NCBI RefSeq assembly: GCF_027922165.1
Contig: NZ_BSFD01000001.1
Coordinates: 376,717 to 440,716, forward strand
Origin: Brevundimonas intermedia
Lineage (GTDB): Bacteria; Pseudomonadota; Alphaproteobacteria; Caulobacterales; Caulobacteraceae
Length of the DNA stretch: 64,000 bases
Direction of reading: 5' to 3'
Shown here: positions 52,765 through 62,344 of the stretch, piece by piece
Numbering within the stretch: position 1 is the stretch's first letter
Layout of the letters: every line of letters begins with the position of its first letter
Position numbers and translations under genes: made by a program
Notes under the pieces: generated by a model
What the model was told of the DNA's origin: nothing
What the model saw: only the letters and a program-made list of their open reading frames with translations
Databases searched by the model: none

Positions 52765-54768
52765 TCAGTTTGGCCCCACGGGATTGTTCGCTTCCAGGAA
52801 CCGCACCGTCTCGCGCAGCATCTGCTGACGGGTGTCGGCGCGCGACAGCCAGTGGTCCTCGCCTCTCAGCTCGATGAACTCCACCGGCTTGCCCGCCCGG
52901 CGCATGGCCTCGGCCATGACCCGGCTCTGCTCGATCGGCACCACCGTGTCGTCCCTGCCGTGGATCAGCAACAGGGGCCGGTCGACCGTCTCGGCCAGCA
53001 GGGCCGGCGACAGGGCGTCCAACGCCCGGTCGTTCAGCCGCGCCGCCCCCATGAACCGGTTCCAGTAGCGCACCGTCTGACTGTCCTTCCGGCCCTCCTG
53101 CCGCGCCTCCCAGTTGACCATGCGGCGCAGGTCGGACACGCCGGCGACGGCCACGCCGCAGCGATAGACCCCGGCGTCCAGCGTCAGGCCCGCCATGGCC
53201 GCATAGCCGCCGTAGCTGGCGCCGACGATACAGACCCGCTCGGGATCGATGATCCCCTCGCCCGCCAGCCAGCGCACCCCGTCCGACAGATCGGTCTGCA
53301 TCTTGCGCCCCCACTCGCCATAGCCCGCCTCCATAAAGGCCAGGCCATAGCCGGTGGAGCCCCGGAAATTGGCCTGAAGCACCGCATAGCCCCGCGACGC
53401 CAGGGCCTGGGCCCACCAGTCGAATCCGGCCTCGTCCTGCGACGCCGGCCCGCCGTGCGCCAGCACCACCAACGGCAGGCCCGACGGATCTTCGACACCC
53501 GGCGGCAGAGTCAGATAGCCGGGGATGTCCAGCCCGTCCGCCGCCGCATAATGGATTGGACGCATCTCGCCGACCTGATCGGACGGGATGTCCGGATAGG
53601 CTTCGGCCAGGATGTCTGCGGCCCCGCGCGTGAAATCGACCAGCTGATACAGGCCCGACTCGTCGTTGTCGTTGAAGACGACAATCAGATTCTGCCGGTC
53701 GTTCCAGGACACCAGGCGCGGCCTCTTGTCTTTAAAGGCCCGTTCGATCGCCCCCCACCGCCGCGCCGCCGCCGGCTCTATGAACTCGTAATGCGTGCCG
53801 TCCTCCTCGGTACGGCCGCCGCCGATCAGCAGACGGGTGCGCGGATGGTGAACCAGAAAATCGGGATGATGTTCGAACGGCAGCCGGCTCCACTCTCCGG
53901 TGTCCACATTGACCTCGAACAAGACGTCGGCCGTCTCCGAATCCTCGTCCTCGGCGGCCAGATCCGGCCGGTCCGCGCCGACGACGATCGTGCGCGGCGT
54001 CCGGCCCATGCCCATCAGACTGGGCGTATCGACCGGCGCGTCCACCGCCCAGGACTCGCTGAACCCATGCCCCTTGGGCAATCGCAGAGACCACCGCCCG
54101 CCGCGCTCGACGTACCGAGCCATGGCGATCACCTTGCCGTCGCTGTCCAGCACATAGTCCTCGATCTCGCGATCCATGGATTCCACCGACCGCCCCCGGC
54201 CGGTGGTCAGGCTGATCCTATGCAGGTCGATCTGGCCGGTGGTGATGTTGAAGCCCCGCGCGAACAGGGTGGGGCCCTCCTCGGTGCTGCGGATCGACGC
54301 CGGGCCGATCAGAACGGCCAGGACGTCCGGCGTACGATCCAGCACCTGGACCAGCTTCTTCTTCTCGAGGTCCAGCACCTGACCGAAGAACAGCTCCCGG
54401 CGGGACACGCCCAGCAAGGGGATGCCTTGCGTCTGAGAGGTCACGACCAGAACATGCCCCTCCCCGATCCAGCGCAGATCGCGAACCTTGGCGTCGCCGA
54501 CAGCGGCGGCGAACAGGTGCTCCCCCGTGGTCATCCGCGTCACCGCGATGGCGCGGATCTCGCCCACGACCGTGATTCGGGCGATCAGATCGCCGCTGGG
54601 CGAAACCTCCATATATTCGACCGCCGGCGTGGCGCTGTAGGCCTCCAGCGGCGGCGGAGACGTGCGCCCGGGGGCGGCCTCCGACTGAACCTGCGCAGCC
54701 GCACTGCCAGCGCACAGAACCATCGCGATCGCCATGGCGACCGCCTTAACCCCCGAACTCAACACCAC
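52765..54768 (-). CDS. Exported S9-family prolyl oligopeptidase/dipeptidyl aminopeptidase
   Basis: 667 residues with a signal peptide ('MAIAMVLCAGSAAAQ'). The N-terminal two thirds form a beta-propeller; the C-terminal alpha/beta hydrolase domain has the nucleophile Ser in 'VCIVGASYGGYAAMAGLTLD', 'LLIHGRDDTVVPIEQSRVMA' with the Asp and the His in 'LRGEDHWLSRAD'. 'VVLAHGGPASQDEAGFDWWA' is a typical S9 oxyanion region. It trims peptides in the periplasm. It lies between infC and the MFS gene. Confidence 0.93.
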   Translation of the reverse strand: MVLSSGVKAVAMAIAMVLCAGSAAAQVQSEAAPGRTSPPPLEAYSATPAVEYMEVSPSGDLIARITVVGEIRAIAVTRMTTGEHLFAAAVGDAKVRDLRWIGEGHVLVVTSQTQGIPLLGVSRRELFFGQVLDLEKKKLVQVLDRTPDVLAVLIGPASIRSTEEGPTLFARGFNITTGQIDLHRISLTTGRGRSVESMDREIEDYVLDSDGKVIAMARYVERGGRWSLRLPKGHGFSESWAVDAPVDTPSLMGMGRTPRTIVVGADRPDLAAEDEDSETADVLFEVNVDTGEWSRLPFEHHPDFLVHHPRTRLLIGGGRTEEDGTHYEFIEPAAARRWGAIERAFKDKRPRLVSWNDRQNLIVVFNDNDESGLYQLVDFTRGAADILAEAYPDIPSDQVGEMRPIHYAAADGLDIPGYLTLPPGVEDPSGLPLVVLAHGGPASQDEAGFDWWAQALASRGYAVLQANFRGSTGYGLAFMEAGYGEWGRKMQTDLSDGVRWLAGEGIIDPERVCIVGASYGGYAAMAGLTLDAGVYRCGVAVAGVSDLRRMVNWEARQEGRKDSQTVRYWNRFMGAARLNDRALDALSPALLAETVDRPLLLIHGRDDTVVPIEQSRVMAEAMRRAGKPVEFIELRGEDHWLSRADTRQQMLRETVRFLEANNPVGPN

Positions 54769-54854
54769 GCACGTCCTCCCCCGAGCCGAGCCCCACTTTC
54801 AGCCGCCCCACGCGCGGGTTGCAAGAGGTCCGCCCCCAACGCGCGAAAAAGAAA

Positions 54855-54880
54855 AGCCCCGACCGGGTCCGGTCGGGGCT
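54855..54880 (-). terminator. Terminator of infC
   Basis: AGCCCCGACC (54855-54864) and GGTCGGGGCT (54871-54880) form a perfect 10-base stem. On the minus strand TTTTCTTTTTC follows, giving a textbook rho-independent terminator 27 bases after the infC stop. Confidence 0.85.
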
Positions 54881-54907
54881 CTTCAGATCAGCGATGGATC
54901 TTATCGA

Positions 54908-55441
54908 TCAGCGCGGGGCCAGGATCATGATCATCTGGCGGCCTTCCATCTTGGGCGAGAACTCGACCTTGGCGACTTCCTCGAAGTCGGCCTGGACCTT
55001 GTTCAACAGCTTCATGCCCAGTTCCGGGTGCGCCATTTCACGACCGCGGAAGCGCAGGGTGACCTTCACCTTGTCGCCCTCGTCGAAGAAGCGGTGCATG
55101 GCCTTGGCCTTCACCTCGTAGTCGTGGGTGTCGATGTTCGGACGGAGCTTGATTTCCTTCAGCTCGACGACCTTCTGGCGCTTGCGCTGCTCGGCCTTCT
55201 TCTTCTGCTCCTGGAAACGGTGCTTGCCGTAATCGAGGATCTTGGCCACCGGCGGTTCGGAGGTGGAGACGATCTCGACCAGGTCCATCCCGGCTTCCTC
55301 GGCGGCTTCCAGAGCGGCGGAGGTGGGCATGACGCCCTGCTTCTCGCCATTCTGATCAATGAGCAGAACGCGAGGGGCGCGGATATCCTGGTTCATACGC
55401 GGCCCGTCTTTCACGGGTGGCGCTTGCATGGGACGGCGAAT
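54908..55441 (-). CDS. infC: Translation initiation factor IF-3, probable AUU start
   Basis: The conserved protein is clear: '[20 protein letters not shown]' then '[20 protein letters not shown]', and the C-domain '[20 protein letters not shown]' ending '[11 protein letters not shown]'. Homologues in alphaproteobacteria begin RRP-x-APP-x-KDGPR, which here needs four codons upstream of the first ATG (55429). Those codons begin with ATT at 55441, 10 bases after AAGGA, giving 177 residues. Rare AUU starts in infC are established and allow IF-3 to repress itself. The gene has its own terminator and is not followed by rpmI. Confidence 0.93.
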   Translation of the reverse strand: MRRPMQAPPVKDGPRMNQDIRAPRVLLIDQNGEKQGVMPTSAALEAAEEAGMDLVEIVSTSEPPVAKILDYGKHRFQEQKKKAEQRKRQKVVELKEIKLRPNIDTHDYEVKAKAMHRFFDEGDKVKVTLRFRGREMAHPELGMKLLNKVQADFEEVAKVEFSPKMEGRQMIMILAPR

Positions 55442-55553
55442 GGGCGTCGTTTCCTTATGTGGTCAAAGAAGGCGTGTGTCGTGATGAGCGAATGCACGCG
55501 GCTGTCGCCACGTTCCCCTCAAGCCCGCAATATGCGCCGGGAAGCCCGGTTTT

Positions 55554-56510
55554 TCAAGGGTTCGCGGGCGTTCCGGCGATATAGGCGTCGTGCAGCGCCA
55601 GCACCGCATCGAAGACATGATCGACGCTCAGATCCTCGATGGGGGCGAACTGGCCCCGCGTCTCGTTGGAGGCCGCGGTCCGCGTCTTCGCCCCCCAGGG
55701 ACCATACAGCCACCACTCGGTCGGGCCGAACAGGCCCAGTGTCGGCCGCCCCAGGGCCGCGGACACGTGCATCAGGCCGGAGTCATTGCCGACGAACAGA
55801 TCGGCCCGATCAATGGCGGCGGCCGAGGCCAGAATGTCGCCTTTGCCGACGAAGTCGATGCCGCGCGCGCCTGCGGCCTCCAGCGCGGGTGTCGCCGGCG
55901 GCCGGTCGCCCGGCCCGCCCACCGGCATGAACCGCCAGCCGTCGAAGCGCGGCTCGGCCTTCAGCTTCTCCACCAGGGCGCCCCAGCGGTCGGCGGGCCA
56001 GCTCTTGCCCGGCTGGTGCGCGATGGGGGCCAGGGCGATTATAGGACCAGGGCCCGCGCCGCCGGCCCACTGCGGATCGATGACGGCGGCAGCCTCAGCC
56101 CGCGCCTGATCGTCCAGGAAGATTTCGGGATCCAGCGGCGTCTGCGACCCCATCAAGCGCGACACCATCTCGACCTTGCGCAGCCCCGTCTCCCAGGAGC
56201 GATTGTAGACGATGCGCCGTTTCGCCGGGACCAGATAGCTCAGCGCCGAGCCCCGGATGTCGATCACCAGGTCCCACCGCGTGCCGACCACCTGTTTCCA
56301 CAGATCGACCCAGTGTCCGGCCATCTTCTTCTTGTCGAGCACGATGGTGCGCACGACGCCGGGCGCCGAGCGGAAGAAGGGCGCGGGCGGCCGACCACAG
56401 GCGACGGTGATCTGCGCCCCCGGAACCTGACGCGCGATCTCGCGGATCACGCCCGAGGAGATGACGCAGTCGCCGATGCGATTGGAGGTGACGAACAGGA
56501 CTTGGGACAT
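55554..56510 (-). CDS. Glycosyltransferase family 9 (heptosyltransferase-like)
   Basis: 318 residues. GT9 features: 'RIGDCVISSGVIREIARQVP' at the N-terminus, 'IIALAPIAHQPGKSWPADRW' and the donor-site motif 'DLFVGNDSGLMHVSAALGRP' followed by 'LGLFGPTEWWLYGPW'. These enzymes add heptose or related sugars to lipopolysaccharide core at the inner face of the membrane. ATG start. It is 37 bases downstream of the DUF5076 gene and 112 upstream of infC. Confidence 0.9.
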   Translation of the reverse strand: MSQVLFVTSNRIGDCVISSGVIREIARQVPGAQITVACGRPPAPFFRSAPGVVRTIVLDKKKMAGHWVDLWKQVVGTRWDLVIDIRGSALSYLVPAKRRIVYNRSWETGLRKVEMVSRLMGSQTPLDPEIFLDDQARAEAAAVIDPQWAGGAGPGPIIALAPIAHQPGKSWPADRWGALVEKLKAEPRFDGWRFMPVGGPGDRPPATPALEAAGARGIDFVGKGDILASAAAIDRADLFVGNDSGLMHVSAALGRPTLGLFGPTEWWLYGPWGAKTRTAASNETRGQFAPIEDLSVDHVFDAVLALHDAYIAGTPANP

Positions 56511-56547
56511 GTGGCCTTATCGACCGCCTTGACGGAAGATCAAGTCG

Positions 56548-56862
56548 CTATTGCTTGGTTTGCTTGAACCCGCCCGTTGCTTCAGAGGTCGGAGATCTTA
56601 GCTCTCGGGCCATCGTGTCCCGGATCTCATCGAGCGCCGATGCGCTGCTTGTCTCCAGGCCCGCCGCCACGAGCGCATCGCTCAGGTGACGCGCCATGTC
56701 AGCAAGCATCACCCCCCAAGCCCTTGCTTCCCGGAATTCACTGTCTCGGTACGTCCCAACGTTAAGGACGCAATGGAGACCACGTTTCGCCACCCAGACC
56801 CGAGCCATTTCCACGGACATTTCGTCCTCCAGCGCAGCAGGGGGAATTCCAATTGATTTCAT
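56548..56862 (-). CDS. DUF5076-like small protein
   Basis: 104 residues. 'EMARVWVAKRGLHCVLNVGT' and 'AWGVMLADMARHLSDALVAA' match the pattern I associate with DUF5076, small cytoplasmic proteins of unknown function in alphaproteobacteria. The last 30 residues are variable. Codon usage is less GC-rich at third positions than in neighbours. It is divergent from the hydrolase gene. Confidence 0.65.
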   Translation of the reverse strand: MKSIGIPPAALEDEMSVEMARVWVAKRGLHCVLNVGTYRDSEFREARAWGVMLADMARHLSDALVAAGLETSSASALDEIRDTMARELRSPTSEATGGFKQTKQ

Positions 56863-56910
56863 CGGCGTCTCTCACGACACGAGGAGGGAACAGGCAAATT
56901 CGGACGCTCC

Positions 56911-57642
56911 ATGGAACACCTTACACGCCCCGATGGCGAGACGCTCGCCTTCAAATGTATCGACGGCTCCGGCCCGACTGTGATCTGGATCGGCGGCTTC
57001 CGTTCGGACATGGAGGGGACCAAGGCCCTGGCCCTGGACGCGGCGGCGCGCGAACGCGGCTGGAACTTCATCCGCTACGACCATTTCGCCCACGGCCAGT
57101 CCTCCGGCGACTGGCGCCGGGCCACCATCGGCCGCTGGCGCGAGGATGCGGTCGCCCTGATCGACGGCCTGTCCGGCCCGATCATCCCGGTCGGCTCGTC
57201 CATGGGCGGCTGGGTCTCGCTGCTGGCGACCCTGGCGCGACCGGAGCGGATCAAGGGGCTGGTCCTGATCAACCCGGCCCAGGACTTCACCGAACGGCTG
57301 ATGTGGCCCGGCCTGGCCGATCACGAGCGCCAGGCCATCCTGCGCGAGGGCGAGACCCTGATCGTCGAGGAGGGCCTGGGCGAATACGTCCTGACCCGGC
57401 GCATGTTCGAAGAGGCGCGCGACTGGCTGCTGCTGGACGGCGTCATCGACATCGCCGCCCCGGTCCACATCCTGCAAGGCCGCGCCGACGACGTGGTTCC
57501 CTGGCGTCACCAGGTCGAACTGATCGAGCGGCTGACGGGCGGCGACGTACGCCTGGATTTGATCGAAGGCGGCGACCACCGGCTGTCCACGCCCGCCGAC
57601 CTCGACCGGCTGGTGGCGGCGGTGGAGGGGATGCGGGCGTAG
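56911..57642 (+). CDS. Alpha/beta hydrolase
   Basis: 243 residues. Nucleophile Ser97 in 'PVGSSMGGWVSL', acid in 'HILQGRADDVVP' and His in 'LIEGGDHRLSTP' form the triad. 'FIRYDHFAHGQSSGDWRRAT' is the typical lid-proximal strand. It resembles the ABHD10/mycophenolic-ester or palmitoyl thioesterase branch, but the substrate cannot be fixed. The ATG follows GAGGAGG at 28 bases, with a weaker site closer. Convergent with aguB. Confidence 0.88.
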   Translation: MEHLTRPDGETLAFKCIDGSGPTVIWIGGFRSDMEGTKALALDAAARERGWNFIRYDHFAHGQSSGDWRRATIGRWREDAVALIDGLSGPIIPVGSSMGGWVSLLATLARPERIKGLVLINPAQDFTERLMWPGLADHERQAILREGETLIVEEGLGEYVLTRRMFEEARDWLLLDGVIDIAAPVHILQGRADDVVPWRHQVELIERLTGGDVRLDLIEGGDHRLSTPADLDRLVAAVEGMRA

Positions 57643-57666
57643 AACTCCCCGCCTTGCGATGGCGGG

Positions 57667-58530
57667 CTATTTCCCGCCCGTCAACGCACCGTACAGATCC
57701 GTCCGCCGATCCCGGAAGAAGCCCCAGGCCGCTCGGTACTTGTCCAGCTCATCCAGGTCGAAGCGGTGCACCAGCACCCCCTCCTCCTCGGCGCCCAGAC
57801 TCTCGACCAGTTCGCCCTGCTGATCGGCGATGAAGGAATGGCCGTAGAAAGTCTGGCCGACCTCGGTCACCGTCTCATGCCCGATCCGGTTGGCCCCGAC
57901 GACGGGAACCGCATTGGACACCGCGTGCCCTTGCATGGCCCGGCGCCACGGCTGGGCCGTGTGCAGGGCGGCGTCATGCGGCTCGGTGCCGATGGCCGTC
58001 GGATACATCAGGACGTCGGCGCCCATCAGCATCATCGCCCGCGCCGCCTCCGGAAACCACTGATCCCAGCAGATGCCGACCCCGACCTTGCCGAAGCGCG
58101 TCTTCCAGACCTTGAAGCCCGTATCCCCCGGCCGGAAATAATATTTCTCCTGATAGCCCGGCCCGTCGGGAATGTGGCTCTTGCGATAGATTCCCAGGGC
58201 CTCGCCGTCCGCATCCAGCATGACCAGCGAGTTGTAATATTGTGGCCCGTCCTTCTCGAAGATCGAGACGGGAATGGCCACGCCCAGGTCCTTGGCCACG
58301 GGCGCCATGGCCGTTACGCACGGATGCTCGCGCCATTCATAAGCCTGGGTGAACCAGTGCTCCTCCTGCGAGACGCAGAAATACGGTCCCTGGAACAGCT
58401 CCGACGGCAGGATCACCTGCGCGCCCTGGCCCGCCGCCTCGCGCACGAAGTCGATGGTCTTGGCGATGTTCGCCTGCATGTCCTCGCCATACGAGGTCTG
58501 GATGCCGGCGACGGAGATGGTGCGGGTCAT
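57667..58530 (-). CDS. aguB: N-carbamoylputrescine amidase
   Basis: 287 residues of the nitrilase superfamily. The Glu44 (LPSELFQGPYF), Lys117 (IYRKSHIPDGPGY) and Cys154 (GICWDQWFPEAAR) triad is complete, and 'SQEEHWFTQAYEW' and the Cys context fit the N-carbamoylputrescine branch. It hydrolyses N-carbamoylputrescine to putrescine, ammonia and CO2. It overlaps aguA by four bases, giving the two-step agmatine route to putrescine. Confidence 0.95.
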   Translation of the reverse strand: MTRTISVAGIQTSYGEDMQANIAKTIDFVREAAGQGAQVILPSELFQGPYFCVSQEEHWFTQAYEWREHPCVTAMAPVAKDLGVAIPVSIFEKDGPQYYNSLVMLDADGEALGIYRKSHIPDGPGYQEKYYFRPGDTGFKVWKTRFGKVGVGICWDQWFPEAARAMMLMGADVLMYPTAIGTEPHDAALHTAQPWRRAMQGHAVSNAVPVVGANRIGHETVTEVGQTFYGHSFIADQQGELVESLGAEEEGVLVHRFDLDELDKYRAAWGFFRDRRTDLYGALTGGK

Positions 58531-59534
58531 GCGGGCTCCTGCTGGGAGATGCAGTGGAACGAGCCGCCGCCGGTCAGGATGGCCTTGGACGGAAGCGGGA
58601 TGATCTCGCGATCGGGGAAGGCGGTCGCCAGGGCCTCGCAGGCGAACCGCGCGGCCTCGTCGTCGCCATAGGTCGGCACGATCACCGCCCCGTTGGCGAT
58701 CAGGAAGTTCATATGGCTGGCCGGGATCGGGCGTTCGTCCTCGTCCAGCACCAGGCCCGGCGACGGGATCCTCAGCACACGGATCTTGCGTCCCGCCGCG
58801 TCCGTCATGCCCGACAGATCGCGGGCCGTGGCGTCATAGACCTCGGCGTTGGGGTCGTTCCGCCCCCAGGCGACAGGACAGGCCACGACGCCCGGCGCGA
58901 CGAAGCGGGCCAGGTTATCCACGTGACCGTCGGTGTGGTCGTTCAACAAGCCGTCCCCCAGCCACAGCACAGACTTGGCGGAGATGGCCGTCTCCAACGC
59001 GGCGGTCGCGACCGCTTCGTCCTTATTCCAGGCCGGGTTGCGGTTCGGGTTCAGCAGGCACTGGCGCGTGGTCAGGATCGTCCCCTCTCCGTCGTGATCC
59101 AGCGACCCGCCCTCCATGACGAAGTCGTTCCAGGTCAGGGCCACGCCCGAATGTTCGCCGATCTGGCCCGCGACCAATTCGTCGCCCGGCATGTCATATT
59201 TCCCGCCCCAGCCGTTGAACCTGAACGCCGCCGCGGTCTTGGATCCCGCGCCGAAGATCGGTCCGGTGTCGCGCAGCCAGATGTCGCCGAACTCGCCCGG
59301 CACCACTTCGACGTTCTCGACGCCCTCAAAGCGCGCCTGGGCGTCCGCCAGCACCTCGGCCTTGCCGACCATCAGCTTGACCTGTTCACGCCCCGGCCCG
59401 GCCAGGGCCCGCACCAGGCCCTCCACCTCGTCCTGCGCCTGTTCCAGCGCCTCGAACCAGTATTCCGCATGACTGGGCCAGCCCACCCACATGGCGCGGT
59501 GCGGAGCCCATTCGGCGGGGATGAAAGCGGTCAT
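58527..59534 (-). CDS. aguA: Agmatine deiminase
   Basis: 335 residues from the ATG at 59534; the longer frame upstream has no family similarity. 'PAEWAPHRAMWVGWPSHAEY' is the family start, 'WLRDTGPIFG' and 'EGGSLDHDGEGTILTTRQCL' carry catalytic Asp/Glu/His residues, and Cys328 in 'GGGSFHCISQQ' is the nucleophile of this pentein enzyme. It converts agmatine to N-carbamoylputrescine. The stop overlaps the aguB ATG. Confidence 0.96.
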   Translation of the reverse strand: MTAFIPAEWAPHRAMWVGWPSHAEYWFEALEQAQDEVEGLVRALAGPGREQVKLMVGKAEVLADAQARFEGVENVEVVPGEFGDIWLRDTGPIFGAGSKTAAAFRFNGWGGKYDMPGDELVAGQIGEHSGVALTWNDFVMEGGSLDHDGEGTILTTRQCLLNPNRNPAWNKDEAVATAALETAISAKSVLWLGDGLLNDHTDGHVDNLARFVAPGVVACPVAWGRNDPNAEVYDATARDLSGMTDAAGRKIRVLRIPSPGLVLDEDERPIPASHMNFLIANGAVIVPTYGDDEAARFACEALATAFPDREIIPLPSKAILTGGGSFHCISQQEPA

Positions 59535-59658
59535 CGGCGAACTGATCCTGTCTGTGTCCCGGCGGCGGGTCCCGGGAGGAAACGCGAGCCGCGCCATATG
59601 GCCTCTCCCGCCCCCGACTTCAACTTCGGGCGGCATCATCATCCCGGGGGCAAAGAAA

Positions 59659-59686
59659 AAGGGCGGCCCGCGAACGGACCGCCCTT
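59659..59686 (-). terminator. Terminator of the TonB-dependent receptor gene
   Basis: AAGGGCGGcCCG and CGGaCCGCCCTT pair around CGAA; on the minus strand TTTCTTT follows, 24 bases after the receptor stop. It also separates the receptor from aguA. Confidence 0.8.
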
Positions 59687-59709
59687 CGTCGTTTCAGTCT
59701 TGGCTAGGC

Positions 59710-62217
59710 TTAGAAGCTGTAGCGCAGGCTGGCCATGATCGTCCGCGGCGCCGAGATGTTGGCGAAGGGACGGCTGTAGCCCGGCTGGCCCACGACCGAC
59801 GACGTGGAGGTGCCCAGCGAGCCGTAGTAGCGCTCGTCAAACAGGTTGATGACGTTCAGCTGCAGGTAGGTGCCTTCCAGACCCAGGGGCGCGAAGTCGA
59901 AGCGGGCATCCAGATCGACGACGGTGTAGGCGTCGACCTTCTGGTCGTTGACGTCGGTGACCCAACGCTCGCCGACGTACTTGCCCTGGATGGCGGCCGA
60001 GAAGACGTCGTTGAAGTCATAGGCGACGCGCAGACCCAGGGTCTCCTTCGGCGTCTCGACAACTTCCTTGCCCTTGGTCAGCGCGATCAGGCTGGAGGAG
60101 ATGTTGACGTTCTCCTTCAGTTCGCTTTCCAGCAACGCCAGCGAGGCGAAGATGCTCAGCTTGTCGGTCGGCTCCCAGCCCAGCGAACCGTCGAAGCCGT
60201 AGGATTCCACGGCGCCCACGTTGCGATCAACGTTAAAGCCCAGGTCCTGATCGTAGGAGCTGACGATCCGGTTCTGATAGTCGGTGTGCCATACGGCGGC
60301 CGACGCGATCAGGCTCGAGGTCTGGAAGCGGTAACCCAAATCGAAGGTCTTGGTGTTTTCCGGCTGGACGTCGGGGTTGCCGATCGAACCATTGGCCAGA
60401 CGGGTCACCGAGTACAGGCTGTCCGTGCGCGGGGCCGACAGACCTTCAGCGTAAGACGCATAGATCATGTTGGCGCCGAAGCGGTAGGTCGCGCCGACAT
60501 TAGGCAGCACATCATCATATTTCAGTTCGCGCGAGTAGGGCGCGATATACTGCGTCGCGCCAGTCGCAGCGAAGGTCACGTTGCCGTTTGCCAAGGTGGC
60601 GTTCGGGACCTCGGTGGTGCAGCGAACGCTCGACGAAGAGTTCTGCGAGTAGCAGTACTGGTTCAGCTCGCGTTTGAAGAAGGGCGCACGAACACCGATG
60701 TTGATGCGCAGGGCGTCATTCATGAAGTCGCCCCGGTATTCGGCGGCGAACTGGTTCAGAGTCGCATAGGACAGGCGATCACGGGCGCGCAGATAGAAGC
60801 CGTCCAGGTTCGTGATGCGGTTGTCCTTGTCGTCGAGACCACCGAACCAGTCTTCAAAGCGCGGGTTCGACGGATCACCGAAATCGACCGCGCCATAAGC
60901 GCCGGTCTGACGGTGGCGACCATAGTCGAGCGTGTAGGCCGCACGCAGTTGATGATCGTCGCTGAGATTCCAGATCAGCGAGCTGTTGATGCCGTAACGG
61001 TAGGTGTTCGTATTCGAGGGCGTCATCACGCGGACAGTGTCCAGCGTATCGCCGTCGCCGTTCAGATCAACGCCGCCAGTCGTCCGGGTACCGCGGAGCA
61101 ACGCATTCGTTTCCGTCAGCGTCGTTTGCTGACCGCCGCCGTTGGCCTGGGTGTACTGGAACGAGGGATCGAAGGTGAAGGTCAGGCCTTCAGCCAGCGT
61201 GAACTTCGAGTTCAGGCGGATGTTGCCCGTGTCTGAAGGGTTGATGCGCAGGCCGTAGTAGGCGGCGGCGACGGTGCTGGACGTGTTGCTGTCCACATCA
61301 GCGACGCCATTGCGGAAGGTCGGAGCGACATAGTTGGCGCTGTAATCGACGTTCCAGCCAAACGGGCTGGTTTCGACTTCAGCCGGCGTGACGACACCGT
61401 TGGCAGCCGTCGATTCGAGGCTGGGGCTATAGTAGGCGAAGTTGCGGTTCTCGTTATAGTGAGCCGACAGAGCCACGAAGTCGCCGTTCGAGCTGATCGG
61501 CTGATAGATGCGGAAGTTGTACTGGGTCTTCTTCAGGTCGCCCTGACCCTTGAACTTGTCATACTCTTGGCTGGAGACGGCGAACCAGGCCGAGGTGCCC
61601 CACGGGCCGAACTCGCCGGTATCGACCAAGGCCATGATGCGGCGGAAGTTGAAGTCGCCCAGCGACCCTTGAACCCAGCCGCCAAAGTCCGTGGCGGGAC
61701 GACGCGACACATAGTTGATGGTGCCGCCGGTGGCCGAAGCCGTCGGGCTGTCCACGTCCGTCGTTCCGGTATTGACCGAGGCGCGCTCGATCAGTTCCGG
61801 ATCCAGTTGTTGGTTGGTGTAGCTGGCGTAGTTGCCCGTGTCGTTCAGCGGAATACCGTCGAAGGTCAGCGAGACGCGGTTGCCGTCAAAGCCGCGCAGA
61901 CGAATGTTACCGCCCGACGAGCCGTAGGGATCGTTGTTGGTGAAGTTCAAACCAGGCGTCAAGTTCAGCGTCTGAACGATAGTCTGGCCGGCAGCCTGGG
62001 TGGCGATGAACTCTTGCGTCACGGTCGAACGGGTCTTACCGGCCGTTTCGGCGACGATGGTGCCATCCGTGGTGCGCACGCCGCGCACGCCGGTGACGAC
62101 GACTTCCTGGACTTCCGTGGCTTCCGTACCGGTCGATTGCGCCGAGGCGGCGCCCGCGCCGGCCATGACGCCGACGATGGCGGTGGTCGCCCAGAAGAGG
62201 CGCTTGCGGTTGATCAT
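59710..62217 (-). CDS. TonB-dependent outer-membrane receptor
   Basis: 835 residues from the ATG at 62217, giving a signal peptide ('VGVMAGAGAASAQ'). The plug domain has a TonB-box-like 'EVQEVVVTGVRG', 'GGNIRLRGFDGNRVSLTFDG' and 'DSPTASATGGTINYVSRRPA'. The 22-strand barrel follows, ending 'PRTIMASLRYSF' with terminal Phe. A Cys pair (in 'NQYCYSQNSSSSVRCTTEVP') may form a loop disulfide. Ligand unknown; no transport or regulator gene lies beside it. Third-position GC is lower than in neighbours, as often seen in highly expressed receptors. Confidence 0.93.
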   Translation of the reverse strand: MINRKRLFWATTAIVGVMAGAGAASAQSTGTEATEVQEVVVTGVRGVRTTDGTIVAETAGKTRSTVTQEFIATQAAGQTIVQTLNLTPGLNFTNNDPYGSSGGNIRLRGFDGNRVSLTFDGIPLNDTGNYASYTNQQLDPELIERASVNTGTTDVDSPTASATGGTINYVSRRPATDFGGWVQGSLGDFNFRRIMALVDTGEFGPWGTSAWFAVSSQEYDKFKGQGDLKKTQYNFRIYQPISSNGDFVALSAHYNENRNFAYYSPSLESTAANGVVTPAEVETSPFGWNVDYSANYVAPTFRNGVADVDSNTSSTVAAAYYGLRINPSDTGNIRLNSKFTLAEGLTFTFDPSFQYTQANGGGQQTTLTETNALLRGTRTTGGVDLNGDGDTLDTVRVMTPSNTNTYRYGINSSLIWNLSDDHQLRAAYTLDYGRHRQTGAYGAVDFGDPSNPRFEDWFGGLDDKDNRITNLDGFYLRARDRLSYATLNQFAAEYRGDFMNDALRINIGVRAPFFKRELNQYCYSQNSSSSVRCTTEVPNATLANGNVTFAATGATQYIAPYSRELKYDDVLPNVGATYRFGANMIYASYAEGLSAPRTDSLYSVTRLANGSIGNPDVQPENTKTFDLGYRFQTSSLIASAAVWHTDYQNRIVSSYDQDLGFNVDRNVGAVESYGFDGSLGWEPTDKLSIFASLALLESELKENVNISSSLIALTKGKEVVETPKETLGLRVAYDFNDVFSAAIQGKYVGERWVTDVNDQKVDAYTVVDLDARFDFAPLGLEGTYLQLNVINLFDERYYGSLGTSTSSVVGQPGYSRPFANISAPRTIMASLRYSF

Positions 62218-62344
62218 TGCATCTATCCCCAGATGGAGGCCGGACGGGCCCAAAGGCGACAGGCGGGGTCGCCTGCCGAAATCTGGCCCCATCTACGTCC
62301 GCCATTGCAACACCAGGCGACAGTTATACGACAGTGATATGACA

